Source: Hyphomicrobium sp. (lineage in GTDB: Bacteria; Pseudomonadota; Alphaproteobacteria; Rhizobiales; Hyphomicrobiaceae). From it: DNA of 64,000 nucleotides. The stretch lies in contig NZ_WBUE01000005.1 of NCBI RefSeq assembly GCF_009026145.1, positions 1 to 64,000 of the forward strand. Reading direction: 5' to 3'. Shown in pieces: positions 19,001 to 28,217 of this stretch. Every line of letters begins with the position of its first letter. Within the stretch, counting starts at the first letter, position 1. The position numbers and the translations under genes are program-made. The notes under the pieces are model-generated. The model was not told the DNA's origin, did no database searches, and saw only the letters and a program-made list of their open reading frames with translations.

Positions 19001-19711
19001 GTCCAAGCGGAGCTTGGCTTCGCCAAGACGGGCCTCGACCGCCGCCAGGCGCTATGGGAGGTGAAGGCGCTCGCCGCCGCCGAGCCGCTGCCGCTGTTCT
19101 CCTGGAGCGAGACGCGCGAAGCCGCCGCCGAGCCGTTCGTGCAACTGCCCGAGATGCGGCTGTCCGAGCACGTGGTGAGCGACTATCAGACGCTGCGCCT
19201 ATCGCTCAAAGCGCATCCCATGAGCTTTCTGCGCGAGCGCTTCAAGGCGCGCCGCGTACTCGCCTGCGATGAGCTGCGCAGCATCAAGGACGGCGCCTGG
19301 GTCGCGGTCGCCGGCGTCGTCTTGGTGCGCCAGCGCCCCGGCTCGGCCAAGGGCGTCGTGTTCATGACCATCGAGGACGAGACCGGCATTGCCAACGCCG
19401 TCGTGTGGGCGAAGACGCTGGAACGCTTCCGCAAGGAGGTGATGGGCGCCCGCCTCATCGTCATCCACGGCCGCGTGCAGCGTCACGAGGACATCATCCA
19501 CGTCGTGGCGGCACGGCTGGAGGACCGCAGCGACTGGCTGCAGCTATTGTCGGCCGAGGGCGCTGCGATAAAGGCGCCGGTCGCCAACGCCGACCACGTG
19601 CGCCATCAGGACACCCGCGCGGCACCGCAGGGGCAGCACAGCGGGCACCCGCGCTGGGCCGGCCACCCGAGGAACGAGCGCATCATCCCCAAATCGCGCG
19701 ATTTTCATTGA
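16019..19711 (+). CDS. dnaE2: Error-prone DNA polymerase DnaE2 (with two in-frame repeat insertions)
   Basis: PHP domain start [49 protein letters not shown]; polymerase core [41 protein letters not shown], C-terminal OB domain. Starts 5 nt after the 15537-16013 gene stop. Confidence 0.95.
   Translation: [1230 protein letters not shown]
16511..16652 (+). repeat. Composite palindromic repeat, copy 1 (inside dnaE2)
   Basis: tcacgctgaaagcgtgccttcggcacgacgagaggg…gtgaggggc-[26 nt]-gcccctcaccctaaccctctccccatg…catggggagagggga; encodes [45 protein letters not shown]. Confidence 0.9.
18762..18911 (-). repeat. Composite palindromic repeat, copy 2 (inside dnaE2, inverted relative to copy 1)
   Basis: Reverse complement aligns to copy 1 along its length: …gtcacgctgaaagcgtgccttcggcacgacgagaggg…ggtgaggggc-[26 nt]-gcccctcaccctgaccctctccccat…. 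Confidence 0.9.
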
Positions 19712-20157
19712 GGCATATAGCCCGGCAGCATCACCGTGTTGGGCACACCGTCGGCACCCATGAACACCGCCAGGATGCGTGCTGGTATTTTGCCCGTGTT
19801 GCGTCCGTTGTGCGGCCAATCGATCGCCTCGATCAGCGCGTCGCCCTGGCGATAGACGCGCGTGCCCTTGGCGCCGTAATCGACGCTGACCTCGCCTTCG
19901 AGGATATAGCCGAACATCGGCACGTCGTGCTGGTGCCAGCCGGTCTCCTCGCCGGGCAGCATGGTGACGATGGCCGAGACGATTCTCGCAGGCGCCTGCG
20001 TGGGATAGGCGATCGGCTGGGTAAGGATCGTCTCCCCAGTGCTGAGCAGCGAGGTAACGGTCTCGCGCGTCATGCCGCGGTCGGCGATGGCGATAATAAG
20101 CGCCGCGCCCAGGAGAACCGTCGCCAGCTGCCAGACGAGTGATCGCGCCTTCGACAT
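19705..20157 (-). CDS. Cupin domain-containing protein with N-terminal TM anchor
   Basis: MSKARSLVWQLATVLLGAALIIAIADRG…MLPGEETGWHQHDVPMFGYILEGEVSVDYG. Confidence 0.8.
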   Translation of the reverse strand: MSKARSLVWQLATVLLGAALIIAIADRGMTRETVTSLLSTGETILTQPIAYPTQAPARIVSAIVTMLPGEETGWHQHDVPMFGYILEGEVSVDYGAKGTRVYRQGDALIEAIDWPHNGRNTGKIPARILAVFMGADGVPNTVMLPGYMPQ

Positions 20158-20231
20158 ACGATGACCTTTCCAACGCCCATTGTGCTCGGCGGCATGATGG
20201 CGGAAGTTGATGAACAACTCTCGCCTCGCCG

Positions 20232-21998
20232 GTGGCCATGCTCCCTCGCCAGATCCTACGCTTCGCCGCGCCTGCCCTGGCTATCGTCATGGCCGCGTCC
20301 GCCCAGACGCAGCTCGTCGATCCGCGCAGTGCGCCCGAGGCTGCGACGGGGACCGAAAACCACCAGCTGGCGACCGCCAAGCGGCACATGGTCTCCGCCG
20401 CCAACGCCATCGCCGCCGATGCCGGCCGCGACATGCTGCGCGCCGGCGGCTCGGCCATCGATGCCGCCATCGCCACACAGCTCGTCTTGAACCTCGTCGA
20501 GCCGCAGTCGAGCGGCATCGGCGGCGGGGCGTTCATCCTCCACTGGGATAATGCCAAGGCGGAGCTGAAGGCATACGACGGGCGCGAGACGGCGCCGGCA
20601 TCGGCGCGTCCCGACCGCTTTCTTGTCGACGGCAAGCCGATGCCGTTCGACGAAGCCGTGCTGTCGGGCCTCAGCATCGGCGTGCCCGGACTGGTGCGCC
20701 TATTGGAGGACGTCCACAAGCAGCATGGCAAGCTGCCATGGGCGAAGCTGTTCGAGCCGGCGATCCGCATTGCCGAGCAGGGCTTCGAGATTTCGCCGCG
20801 CCTGCATTTCCTTTTGCGCCTCGAGGGCGCCGACAGCTTCGTGCCGGCGGCGCGGCGCTACTTCTTCACCGAAGGCGGAAGCGCGCTGCCAATCGGGCAC
20901 CGGCTGAAGAATCCGGCCTTTGCGGCGACGCTGCGCGCCATCGCGGCGGGCGGTTCGGCCGCCTTCTACGAGGGCCCGATCGCGCAGGCGATCGTGGACG
21001 CAGTGGCGTCAGCGCCGACCGCTCCAGGCGGCATGACGCTCGACGACCTCAAGGGCTACAAGGTGAAGGAGCGTGCACCGCTTTGCGTGACCTACCGCGG
21101 GCACGAGGTGTGCGGCATGGGCGCGCCGTCCTCGGGGGGCACCACCGTGGCGCAGACCCTGAAGCTGATCGAGACCTTCGACCTCGGTAGCAGTCCGGAT
21201 GCGGCGCTCAATGCGCACGCCGTGCATCGCATCGCGGAGGCGCAGAAGCTCGCCTATGCCGACCGCAACCGCTTCCTCGGCGATCCCGACTTCGTCGCCA
21301 TTCCAGAGGGGCTGCTCGATGAGACCTACCTCGCGCAACGTCGCGCGCTCATCGATCCGCAGCGCGCTGTCGACAAACCGCAGGCCGGCGCGCCACCTGC
21401 ACCCAAGCGCCAGTCGTTCGGCGTCGATGCAACCATCGAGCGGGCGGGCACCAGCCATATTTCGATCATCGATGGCGACGGCAACGCCGTGGCCATGACA
21501 ACGACCATCGAGGGCGCATTCGGCTCGCACAACTGGGCGGCGGGCTTCCTACTCAACAACGAGCTGACGGACTTCTCCTTCGTGCCGGTCGACGCCGCCG
21601 GGCTCCCGGTCGCCAATGCCGTCGGAGCGGGTAAGCGCCCGCGCTCGTCCATGGCGCCGACCATCGTCTTCGATGCACGGCGGCACGTCGAAGCCGTGCT
21701 CGGCTCGCCGGGTGGCAGCCGCATCATCCTCTATGTCCTCAAGACGCTGATCGCGTTGCTCGACTGGCGCATGGACGCCCAGCAGGCGGCGGACCTCACC
21801 AACTTCGGCAGCCAGGGGAGCGGTCTCGAGATCGAACTCGACTGGCCGGCGGTGCCGCTGGCGCTCACCTTGCGACCGCTGGGGCACCGAATCGCACCTT
21901 CGCTGATGAATTCCGGGATCCACATCGTCATGCGGCGAGGGGGTGGGCTCGAAGGCGCCGCTGACGCGCGTCGGGAAGGGGCCGCACTAGGGGATTGA
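20232..21998 (+). CDS. ggt: Gamma-glutamyltransferase
   Basis: AAIATQLVLNLVEPQSSGIGGGAFILH, ERAGTSHISIIDGDGNAVAMTTTIEGAFGS, RPRSSMAPTIVF, LGSPGGSRI. Confidence 0.93.
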   Translation: MAMLPRQILRFAAPALAIVMAASAQTQLVDPRSAPEAATGTENHQLATAKRHMVSAANAIAADAGRDMLRAGGSAIDAAIATQLVLNLVEPQSSGIGGGAFILHWDNAKAELKAYDGRETAPASARPDRFLVDGKPMPFDEAVLSGLSIGVPGLVRLLEDVHKQHGKLPWAKLFEPAIRIAEQGFEISPRLHFLLRLEGADSFVPAARRYFFTEGGSALPIGHRLKNPAFAATLRAIAAGGSAAFYEGPIAQAIVDAVASAPTAPGGMTLDDLKGYKVKERAPLCVTYRGHEVCGMGAPSSGGTTVAQTLKLIETFDLGSSPDAALNAHAVHRIAEAQKLAYADRNRFLGDPDFVAIPEGLLDETYLAQRRALIDPQRAVDKPQAGAPPAPKRQSFGVDATIERAGTSHISIIDGDGNAVAMTTTIEGAFGSHNWAAGFLLNNELTDFSFVPVDAAGLPVANAVGAGKRPRSSMAPTIVFDARRHVEAVLGSPGGSRIILYVLKTLIALLDWRMDAQQAADLTNFGSQGSGLEIELDWPAVPLALTLRPLGHRIAPSLMNSGIHIVMRRGGGLEGAADARREGAALGD

Positions 21999-22013
21999 GC
22001 GCGGCGCCGCGGC

Positions 22014-23054
22014 ATGCGAACGGTAGGCGCCCCGCAACCCAACAATGAAGCAATGCCCGCGAGCTCCCGCTCCATCACGGTGCTCGGCGCCGGAATCCTC
22101 GGTCTCTGGCAGGCGCTGACGCTTGCCCGCGCCGGGCATCGCGTGCGCCTCCTCGAGGCCAGCGCCGAGCCGTTCGCGGATGCGGCGAGCCTCTATGCCG
22201 GCGTCATGCTGGCGCCCGAGCGCGAGGCCGAGACGGCGCCCATGATGCTGCGTCAGCTCGGCCGTGAAGGGGTGGCGCTGTGGCGCAACCTTTGTCCGGC
22301 CTTGAAGACGAATGGCAGCCTCGTCGTTGCCGCCGCCCGCGACCGCGGCGAGCTCGATCGCTTTGCCCGGCGCACGCAGGGACATCGTCTCCTCGATGCC
22401 GCCGAGATCGATGTGCTGGAGCCCGACCTCAAAGATCGCTTCACCGCCGCGCTGTTCTTTCCCGAAGAGGCGCACATGCCGGCGCCGGCCGCGCTGGCGT
22501 TCTTGCTGGCGGAAGTGCAACGGGCCGGCGTCGACATCGTGTTCGGGGTCGCATCGCCGGGTGAGGAGGAGACGGTCATCGACTGCCGCGGGCTGGCGGC
22601 GCGCGATGCGCTACCCGAGCTGCGCGGCGTGCGCGGCGAGCGGGCGCTGATCCGCACGCGCGAGGTCGCTCTGCGGCGCCCCGTGCAGCTGCTGCATCCG
22701 CGGCTGCCGCTCTATATCGTGCCGTGGGAGGACGGCCTCTACATGATCGGGGCGACGGTGATCGAGAGCGAGGATGCAGGTCCCGTGAGCGTGCGCTCGG
22801 CGTTGGAGCTGCTGGGCGGTGCGTATGCCGTGCATCCCGCGTTCGCCGAGGCGGAGATCGTCGATCTCGGCGCTGGCGTGCGTCCTGCCTTCCCCGACAA
22901 CATGCCACGCGCCATCGTGCGCGAGGGCGGAAAGCGTATATTCGTCAACGGTGCCTACCGGCACGGCTTTCTGTTGGGGCCGGTGCTCGCGCGCGCCGTT
23001 GCCGACTACCTAGAGAGTGGTGCAACGTCGGAACTGATACGCGCAGAGAATTGA
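22014..23054 (+). CDS. thiO: FAD-dependent oxidoreductase, glycine oxidase ThiO-like
   Basis: ITVLGAGILGLWQALTLARAGHRVRLLEA Rossmann/DAO fold; C-terminal AGVRPAFPDNMPRAIVREGGKRIFVNGAYRHGFLLGP; thi genes nearby. Confidence 0.75.
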   Translation: MRTVGAPQPNNEAMPASSRSITVLGAGILGLWQALTLARAGHRVRLLEASAEPFADAASLYAGVMLAPEREAETAPMMLRQLGREGVALWRNLCPALKTNGSLVVAAARDRGELDRFARRTQGHRLLDAAEIDVLEPDLKDRFTAALFFPEEAHMPAPAALAFLLAEVQRAGVDIVFGVASPGEEETVIDCRGLAARDALPELRGVRGERALIRTREVALRRPVQLLHPRLPLYIVPWEDGLYMIGATVIESEDAGPVSVRSALELLGGAYAVHPAFAEAEIVDLGAGVRPAFPDNMPRAIVREGGKRIFVNGAYRHGFLLGPVLARAVADYLESGATSELIRAEN

Positions 23055-23059
23055 TGAGC

Positions 23060-24238
23060 TTAGCCGGCACGGGCGAGGAGCCCTGCTGCGCGCCCCTGCG
23101 CGACGGCGCGAACCTGGGCTCCGATCTCCGGGTTGCGGTCGATGAAGCGATGGAAATCGTCGCAGTCGAGCACCAGGAGATCGGTCGACTTGACGGCCGT
23201 CACGGTTGCTGTGCGGCGCTCGCGCGTCAAAAGCGCCATCTCACCGCAAAAGTCGCCCTCTCCAAGCCGCACCTTGCCCGTCGGAGCGTCGACCTCGAGC
23301 TCTCCACTGGCGATCAGATACATAGCGTCCCCCGGCTCGCCCTTGCGGATGATGACGGTACCGGCGGGGACCGTGCGCGCCTTCAAGATGGCGACGAGAT
23401 CGGAGATCGAGGCCGCATCGAGGTGGGCGAACAGCGGCACGTGGGCGACCATGGCGAAGGTCACGACGAAATCCCTGCGGCGGATCTCCTCGTAGAAGCC
23501 GCGCCCGATGATGGCGACGGGCAGCGCGAAGCAGAAGATGCCAAGCATCACAGTGATCGCCGCGATCATGCGGCCGAGCGCCGTCACTGGAGTGAGCTCG
23601 CCGCCACCGATCTTGGCGAGCATGGCCGCCGACCACCACATGGCTTTCGGCATATCGCCAAGCCGCTCGGGCTGCATTTCCCCTTCCACCGCGTGCATGG
23701 CGGCAGCCGCTGCCAGCATCACGCCGCCCAAGATGATGACGCAGGCGAGCAGTGCGCGCCGTTCCGCCGCGAGCACGCGCCCGATGGTCGCCAGCGCCGG
23801 CGAATAGCGGGCAAGCTTCAAGAAGCGTACCAGCCGGGTCAGGCGCAGGGCCGGAACGCCGGGGAAGAGAAGCTCGAGCAGCAGCGGCACGAAGGCCAGC
23901 GCGTCGATGACCATCATCGGCGTCGCGGCAAAGCGGGCCCGGGCCCGCCAAGCACCGAGCTTGTGCAGCAGCGGATGCTCCGGCGCCACCCACAGGCGCG
24001 CTGCATACTCGACGGCGAATACGAGCACGCACAGCCTGTCGAAGAGCTGCAAGTTCTCTCCGTAGGCGGTTTCTATATCGGGAAGCGTCTGCGCGAGCGT
24101 TGCCGCGACGTCGGCGAGAATGACGAGCACTAGGATCCAGTCGAGGACCCGCGAGGCGAAATCCCGGCGACGTCCATGTTCCAGGATGTCGAACGCTCGC
24201 TCGCGCGCAGTCGGATGCCTGGGTTCCGCGTCGCTCAA
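23060..24238 (-). CDS. Six-TM ion channel with C-terminal cyclic-nucleotide-binding domain
   Basis: S4-like LRLTRLVRFLKLARYSPAL; pore MWWSAAMLAKIGGGELTPVTALGRMIAA; cNBD VPAGTVIIRKGEPGDAMYLIASGELEVDAP…GEGDFCGEMALLTRERRTATVTA. Confidence 0.88.
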   Translation of the reverse strand: MSDAEPRHPTARERAFDILEHGRRRDFASRVLDWILVLVILADVAATLAQTLPDIETAYGENLQLFDRLCVLVFAVEYAARLWVAPEHPLLHKLGAWRARARFAATPMMVIDALAFVPLLLELLFPGVPALRLTRLVRFLKLARYSPALATIGRVLAAERRALLACVIILGGVMLAAAAAMHAVEGEMQPERLGDMPKAMWWSAAMLAKIGGGELTPVTALGRMIAAITVMLGIFCFALPVAIIGRGFYEEIRRRDFVVTFAMVAHVPLFAHLDAASISDLVAILKARTVPAGTVIIRKGEPGDAMYLIASGELEVDAPTGKVRLGEGDFCGEMALLTRERRTATVTAVKSTDLLVLDCDDFHRFIDRNPEIGAQVRAVAQGRAAGLLARAG

Positions 24239-24378
24239 CCAGCACCTCTTTCAAGGCCGCTTCGGGCATTGCGGCTCGAAAGCCGCCGTGCATGCCCGTT
24301 GCGCCAGTCTAGCCCAGGAGCATCGGCTTGGGAGCGGACGTTCGAATGGTGGTTACGCGGACACGTCTCGCGGGCTCG

Positions 24379-25143
24379 TCAGGTGACGACGGTCGCCTTG
24401 GGGCCCATCATCGCCTGGATCTGCCGCAGCGAGCGCGAAGCGCGCCACACGTTCTCGATGCGGAACACCTCGTTGCCGCCGCCGAAGATGGCGATCTTGC
24501 CTTCGATGTCGCTGGTGCCGAGGCCGACGATGCCGAGGCCGAGGATCTTGTGGTCGAGGATGTCGTCGCTGAAGCGGGTCAGGCGCACGTGCATCACCGA
24601 ATAGCTTTCCGGAGCGCGCCCCAGGATGCTGGCGAAGCGCTGCACACGCTCGATCTGCGCGCCGCGGAAGCGCCAGTAGCTCAGGCGGTCGAAGCCGAAG
24701 ACGATCACCACCCAGACGACGAACAGAGCCGCGGAGACCATCATGTAGAAGGCGAGGTTCATGTGCACGAGAATTGCGGGCGGTGTCTTGAACAGACCCT
24801 CGATGCTCATGATGAACTGCGTTCCGACGGCCGCGCCGATGAGCAGCAGGATGAGGAGAATGGAGCCGATGCCGCGTGCCTTGACGGTGGTGGCGAGCGC
24901 GACGAACAGCAACAGCATGGTGAAGGAGATGCCGACCCAGGCGCTAGGGTGAATGAGCAGCGGCTTGCCGCCGCCGATGGTGAAGGTCTCGCCCTGCGCG
25001 TAGGTGAGGAGGGCGCAGAAGAAGCCGTAGGCCCACACGACCCACCAGTAGAGAATGGGAGAGTGTGGATAGATGCGCACTTCCGTCGGAGCGCCAGCCG
25101 CAGGTGCGGCCTGCGGAGCCGTCTCAAGCCCAGTCGACGCCAT
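24379..25143 (-). CDS. Hypothetical multi-TM membrane protein
   Basis: 254 aa, several TM segments (ILYWWVVWAYGFFCALLTY, WVGISFTMLLLFVALATTV, SILLILLLIGAAVGTQF, FYMMVSAALFVVWVVIVFGF). Confidence 0.75.
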   Translation of the reverse strand: MASTGLETAPQAAPAAGAPTEVRIYPHSPILYWWVVWAYGFFCALLTYAQGETFTIGGGKPLLIHPSAWVGISFTMLLLFVALATTVKARGIGSILLILLLIGAAVGTQFIMSIEGLFKTPPAILVHMNLAFYMMVSAALFVVWVVIVFGFDRLSYWRFRGAQIERVQRFASILGRAPESYSVMHVRLTRFSDDILDHKILGLGIVGLGTSDIEGKIAIFGGGNEVFRIENVWRASRSLRQIQAMMGPKATVVT

Positions 25144-25308
25144 GCTATCCCCCCGAGCCCTGGTGCTGGGACGTTAGCGAGCCTGGCGGCTATAAATTCA
25201 ACTAATAAACTCGCTTCGTCCCTATATGCAGCTATTCATGGCACTGGGCGTGGAGTACGTCAACGCGAGTAACGGCCGAGCGCGCTTGAGATTTCGGGCC
25301 TGAAGCTG

Positions 25309-25581
25309 TTGAATTGCGGGCAGATGCACGGCGAGGACGACGATGCGGGGAGCCGCGAAGTGAGCGTTGAGACGCGCTGCAAGGTGGACATCCTGGTGAA
25401 CGGCGAGACGCTGGCGACGTCGGCGGCGACGCTGCACGAGCTCGTTGCCGAGCGCGGGCTTGCCGGCGCGCGCATTGCCACGGCGCGCAACGGCACCTTT
25501 GTCCCCGAGCGTGCACGCGCGATGACCGCACTGCAGGCCGGCGACCGCATCGAAATCGTCTCTCCCCGTCATGGCGGCTGA
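25309..25581 (+). CDS. thiS: Thiamine biosynthesis sulfur carrier ThiS
   Basis: VDILVNGETLATSAATLHELVAERGL…ARNGTFVPERARAMTALQAGDRIEIVSPRHGG with C-terminal GG; start codon uncertain. Confidence 0.88.
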   Translation: MNCGQMHGEDDDAGSREVSVETRCKVDILVNGETLATSAATLHELVAERGLAGARIATARNGTFVPERARAMTALQAGDRIEIVSPRHGG

Positions 25582-25590
25582 GCTGCATCA

Positions 25591-26415
25591 ATGAACGCTC
25601 CCGAGCTGCCAGCCAAGGCAAAGAGCGCGCTGACGCTATACGGCGTGGAGCTGCCTTCGCGCATGCTCATCGGCACTGCGCAGTATCCCTCCCCGCACGT
25701 GCTGGCGAGCGCGGTGGAGGCGTCCGGCGCCGGTATCGTCACCGTGTCGCTGCGGCGCGAGCAGGCGCGCGGGCGCACGGGCGAGCGGTTTCTGGAGCTG
25801 ATCGAGGCGCTGGGCGTGCGGGTGTTGCCCAACACGGCGGGCTGCCACACGGTCAAGGAAGCAGTGACCACCGCGCACATGGCGCGCGAGGTTTTCGACA
25901 CCGACTGGGTGAAACTCGAGGTCATCGCCAATGACGACACGCTGCAGCCGGAGTTATTCGGGCTCGCCGAGGCAGCGGCGGCGCTCAACGCCGATGGCTT
26001 CAAGGTGCTGCCCTATACGACCGAGGATTTGTCGGTCGCCGAGCGGCTGCTCGGCGCCGGCTGTCAGGTGCTGATGCCCTGGGGGGCACCGATCGGCACC
26101 GGGCGCGGTCTTGCCAACCCTTACGCGCTGCAGAGCCTGCGCGCCTACTTCCCGGGCGTGCCGCTGATCGTCGACGCCGGCATCGGCGCGCCCTCGCACG
26201 CCGCGCAGGCGATGGAGATGGGCTTCGACGGCGTGCTGCTCAACACGGCGGTGGCCAAGGCCGGCGACCCGGTACGCATGGCGCAAGCGTTCGCGCGTGC
26301 CATCGACGCCGGCCGTACGGCCTATGAAGCCGGCTTGATGGGCGTGCGGGACATGGCCCAACCGTCGACACCAGTGGCCGGCACGCCGTTCTTTGAGCTG
26401 AAACGCGACCGATGA
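25591..26415 (+). CDS. thiG: Thiazole synthase ThiG
   Basis: [99 protein letters not shown]. Confidence 0.95.
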   Translation: MNAPELPAKAKSALTLYGVELPSRMLIGTAQYPSPHVLASAVEASGAGIVTVSLRREQARGRTGERFLELIEALGVRVLPNTAGCHTVKEAVTTAHMAREVFDTDWVKLEVIANDDTLQPELFGLAEAAAALNADGFKVLPYTTEDLSVAERLLGAGCQVLMPWGAPIGTGRGLANPYALQSLRAYFPGVPLIVDAGIGAPSHAAQAMEMGFDGVLLNTAVAKAGDPVRMAQAFARAIDAGRTAYEAGLMGVRDMAQPSTPVAGTPFFELKRDR

Positions 26416-27059
26416 GTGGCACACGCTGCGGCGGGCTCGACGTTTTCTATCCCATTGTACCGGATACAAGTTGGGTCGGCCGTTTGGCGCCGCTCGGCGT
26501 GCGCACCCTGCAATTACGCATCAAGGCCGCAACGGCTGCCGAGGTGCGCCGGCAGATCGCTGAAAGCCTGACGGTTACGCGGCGCTACGGTTGCCAGCTG
26601 ATCATCAACGACTTCTGGCGCGAGGCGATCGAGGCCGGTGCCGACTACGTCCACCTCGGGCAGGAGGACCTTGCCGGCGCCGATGTTGCCGCCATCAAGT
26701 CGGCAGGAATGCGCCTCGGCATCTCGACGCACAGCGAGGACGAGCTCTCGACAGCTCTCGCCGCCGGCCCCGATTACGTGGCGCTGGGACCGATCTACGA
26801 AACCAAGCTCAAGGCGATGAAATGGGCGCCGCAAGGGCTGACGCGCATCAACGCCTGGAAGGCGCGCATCGGATTGCTGCCGCTTGTCGCCATCGGCGGC
26901 ATTACGCCGGAGCGCGCTGACGGCGTTGTCGCAGCCGGCGCCGATAGCGTCGCCGTGATCACCGACTTTATGACGGCGCAACATCCTGAGCGGCGCGTCG
27001 AAACATGGCTCGACTGGGCAAAGGCGCATCGCCCATCGGAGCCGAGATATGTTCGCTGA
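26412..27059 (+). CDS. thiE: Thiamine phosphate synthase ThiE
   Basis: [99 protein letters not shown]; 4-nt overlap with thiG. Confidence 0.92.
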   Translation: MSGTRCGGLDVFYPIVPDTSWVGRLAPLGVRTLQLRIKAATAAEVRRQIAESLTVTRRYGCQLIINDFWREAIEAGADYVHLGQEDLAGADVAAIKSAGMRLGISTHSEDELSTALAAGPDYVALGPIYETKLKAMKWAPQGLTRINAWKARIGLLPLVAIGGITPERADGVVAAGADSVAVITDFMTAQHPERRVETWLDWAKAHRPSEPRYVR

Positions 27060-27146
27060 CACGCTTGCACTCGCGCGTCATGTAGCATCAAATGTCGTGC
27101 ATCGTGTGCGGCATCGGTCCGGCGTACTGCCGATCGCGGACATTGC

Positions 27147-28145
27147 ATGGCTTTTCGCTTCAAGCTCGGTGAGCCCTTCGATGAGGGTTGCAGGCGTATC
27201 GCCGTCGAGCAGATCGAGCGTGCGCAGATTTTGCTGCAGGGCAAGGGCGATCAGGCCATCGCCGTGCATGAGACTCGCAAGTCGCTGAAGCGCCTGCGGG
27301 CGCTGTTGCGTCTCATTCGCCCGGCCATGGGCGAGCAGGCCTTCAAGGCCGAGAACGGGCAGCTGCGCGACGTCGGCCTCAGTCTTTCTGGTGCCCGCGA
27401 CCGGCACGTTCTGCTCGAGACCGTGAACAAGCTGGATGCCCTGGCCCGCTTCGGGCGCAAGGGGCTCGCGGAGAGCTTGCGTCAAGCCATAGTTGCGGCC
27501 AACGGCCAAGGCGCACCGCTCACCATGAAACAGGCGCATGCTCGGCTGGCGGACGCCAAGAGGCGCCTTTCCAGGTTGCACGTCGCCGGTAGCGGCTTCG
27601 ACGTTGTCGGCCCCGGATTGGAGCGGTCGTATCGGCGGGCGCGGCGCGCCTTCACGGCCGCCTACCGCGATCAGACGGATGAAGCGTTCCATGAGTGGCG
27701 CAAGGGGGCGCAGGCGCACTGGCGGCAAATGGCGCTCTTGTCGCGCGCCTGGCCTGACTATCTCGGCGCGCGCGCGCTCGAGGCCCGCAACCTGTCACAG
27801 CTCCTGGGCGATGACCATGACCTCGCCATGCTCGTCGCCTTCGTCCATTCCGAAGCTGCCGCCTCTCTTCGCGGCGAGCAGGCAGCGCTAATCGAACGCG
27901 CCGCGAGGCAGCGCCAAGCGGAGCTGCGCGACACCGCCAAGCCACGTGGGGAGCGGCTGTTCGCAGCCAGCCCCAGGAGATTGCGCCGCAGCATCGGGAT
28001 CTATTGGGATGCGGCCGTGGCGCTGAAGGAGCACGAGCTGGACAAGGAGGGGGCAGGCGCCAAGGTCGCGCCCGCCCAGCCGACCCGACGGGTGCGCCGG
28101 CAGAGCGCACCCCGCCAGCGGCCGCCTGCCGCCGCGAAGGTTTGA
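27147..28145 (+). CDS. CHAD domain-containing protein
   Basis: AVHETRKSLKRLRALLRLIRPAMGEQAF, FHEWRKGAQAHWRQMALLSRAWPDYLGARALEARNLSQLLGDDHDLAML: CHAD motifs. Confidence 0.9.
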   Translation: MAFRFKLGEPFDEGCRRIAVEQIERAQILLQGKGDQAIAVHETRKSLKRLRALLRLIRPAMGEQAFKAENGQLRDVGLSLSGARDRHVLLETVNKLDALARFGRKGLAESLRQAIVAANGQGAPLTMKQAHARLADAKRRLSRLHVAGSGFDVVGPGLERSYRRARRAFTAAYRDQTDEAFHEWRKGAQAHWRQMALLSRAWPDYLGARALEARNLSQLLGDDHDLAMLVAFVHSEAAASLRGEQAALIERAARQRQAELRDTAKPRGERLFAASPRRLRRSIGIYWDAAVALKEHELDKEGAGAKVAPAQPTRRVRRQSAPRQRPPAAAKV

Positions 28146-28217
28146 GACTTCGCCTCGGCCGACCATATTGGCTATGGTGCGCGCCGCTACCCGCCGCAAT
28201 CCGAGGTTTGCCCGACC

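Noticed and set aside
18350-19006. Minus-strand ORF carrying 'LPASVTLKACLRHDERAGVRGNN…LTLTLSP' (similar to one at 16371-16658 plus)
   Set aside because: Not a gene: it is a translation of the palindromic repeat on the other strand, the typical false-protein signature of such repeats.
22724-24133. 469-aa plus-strand ORF
   Set aside because: Antisense to the convincing channel gene and overlapping the thiO end; no protein-like motifs.
25144-25308. TPP riboswitch upstream of thiS
   Set aside because: No recognisable CUGAGA / ACCUGA core motifs found by eye; a covariance search would be decisive.
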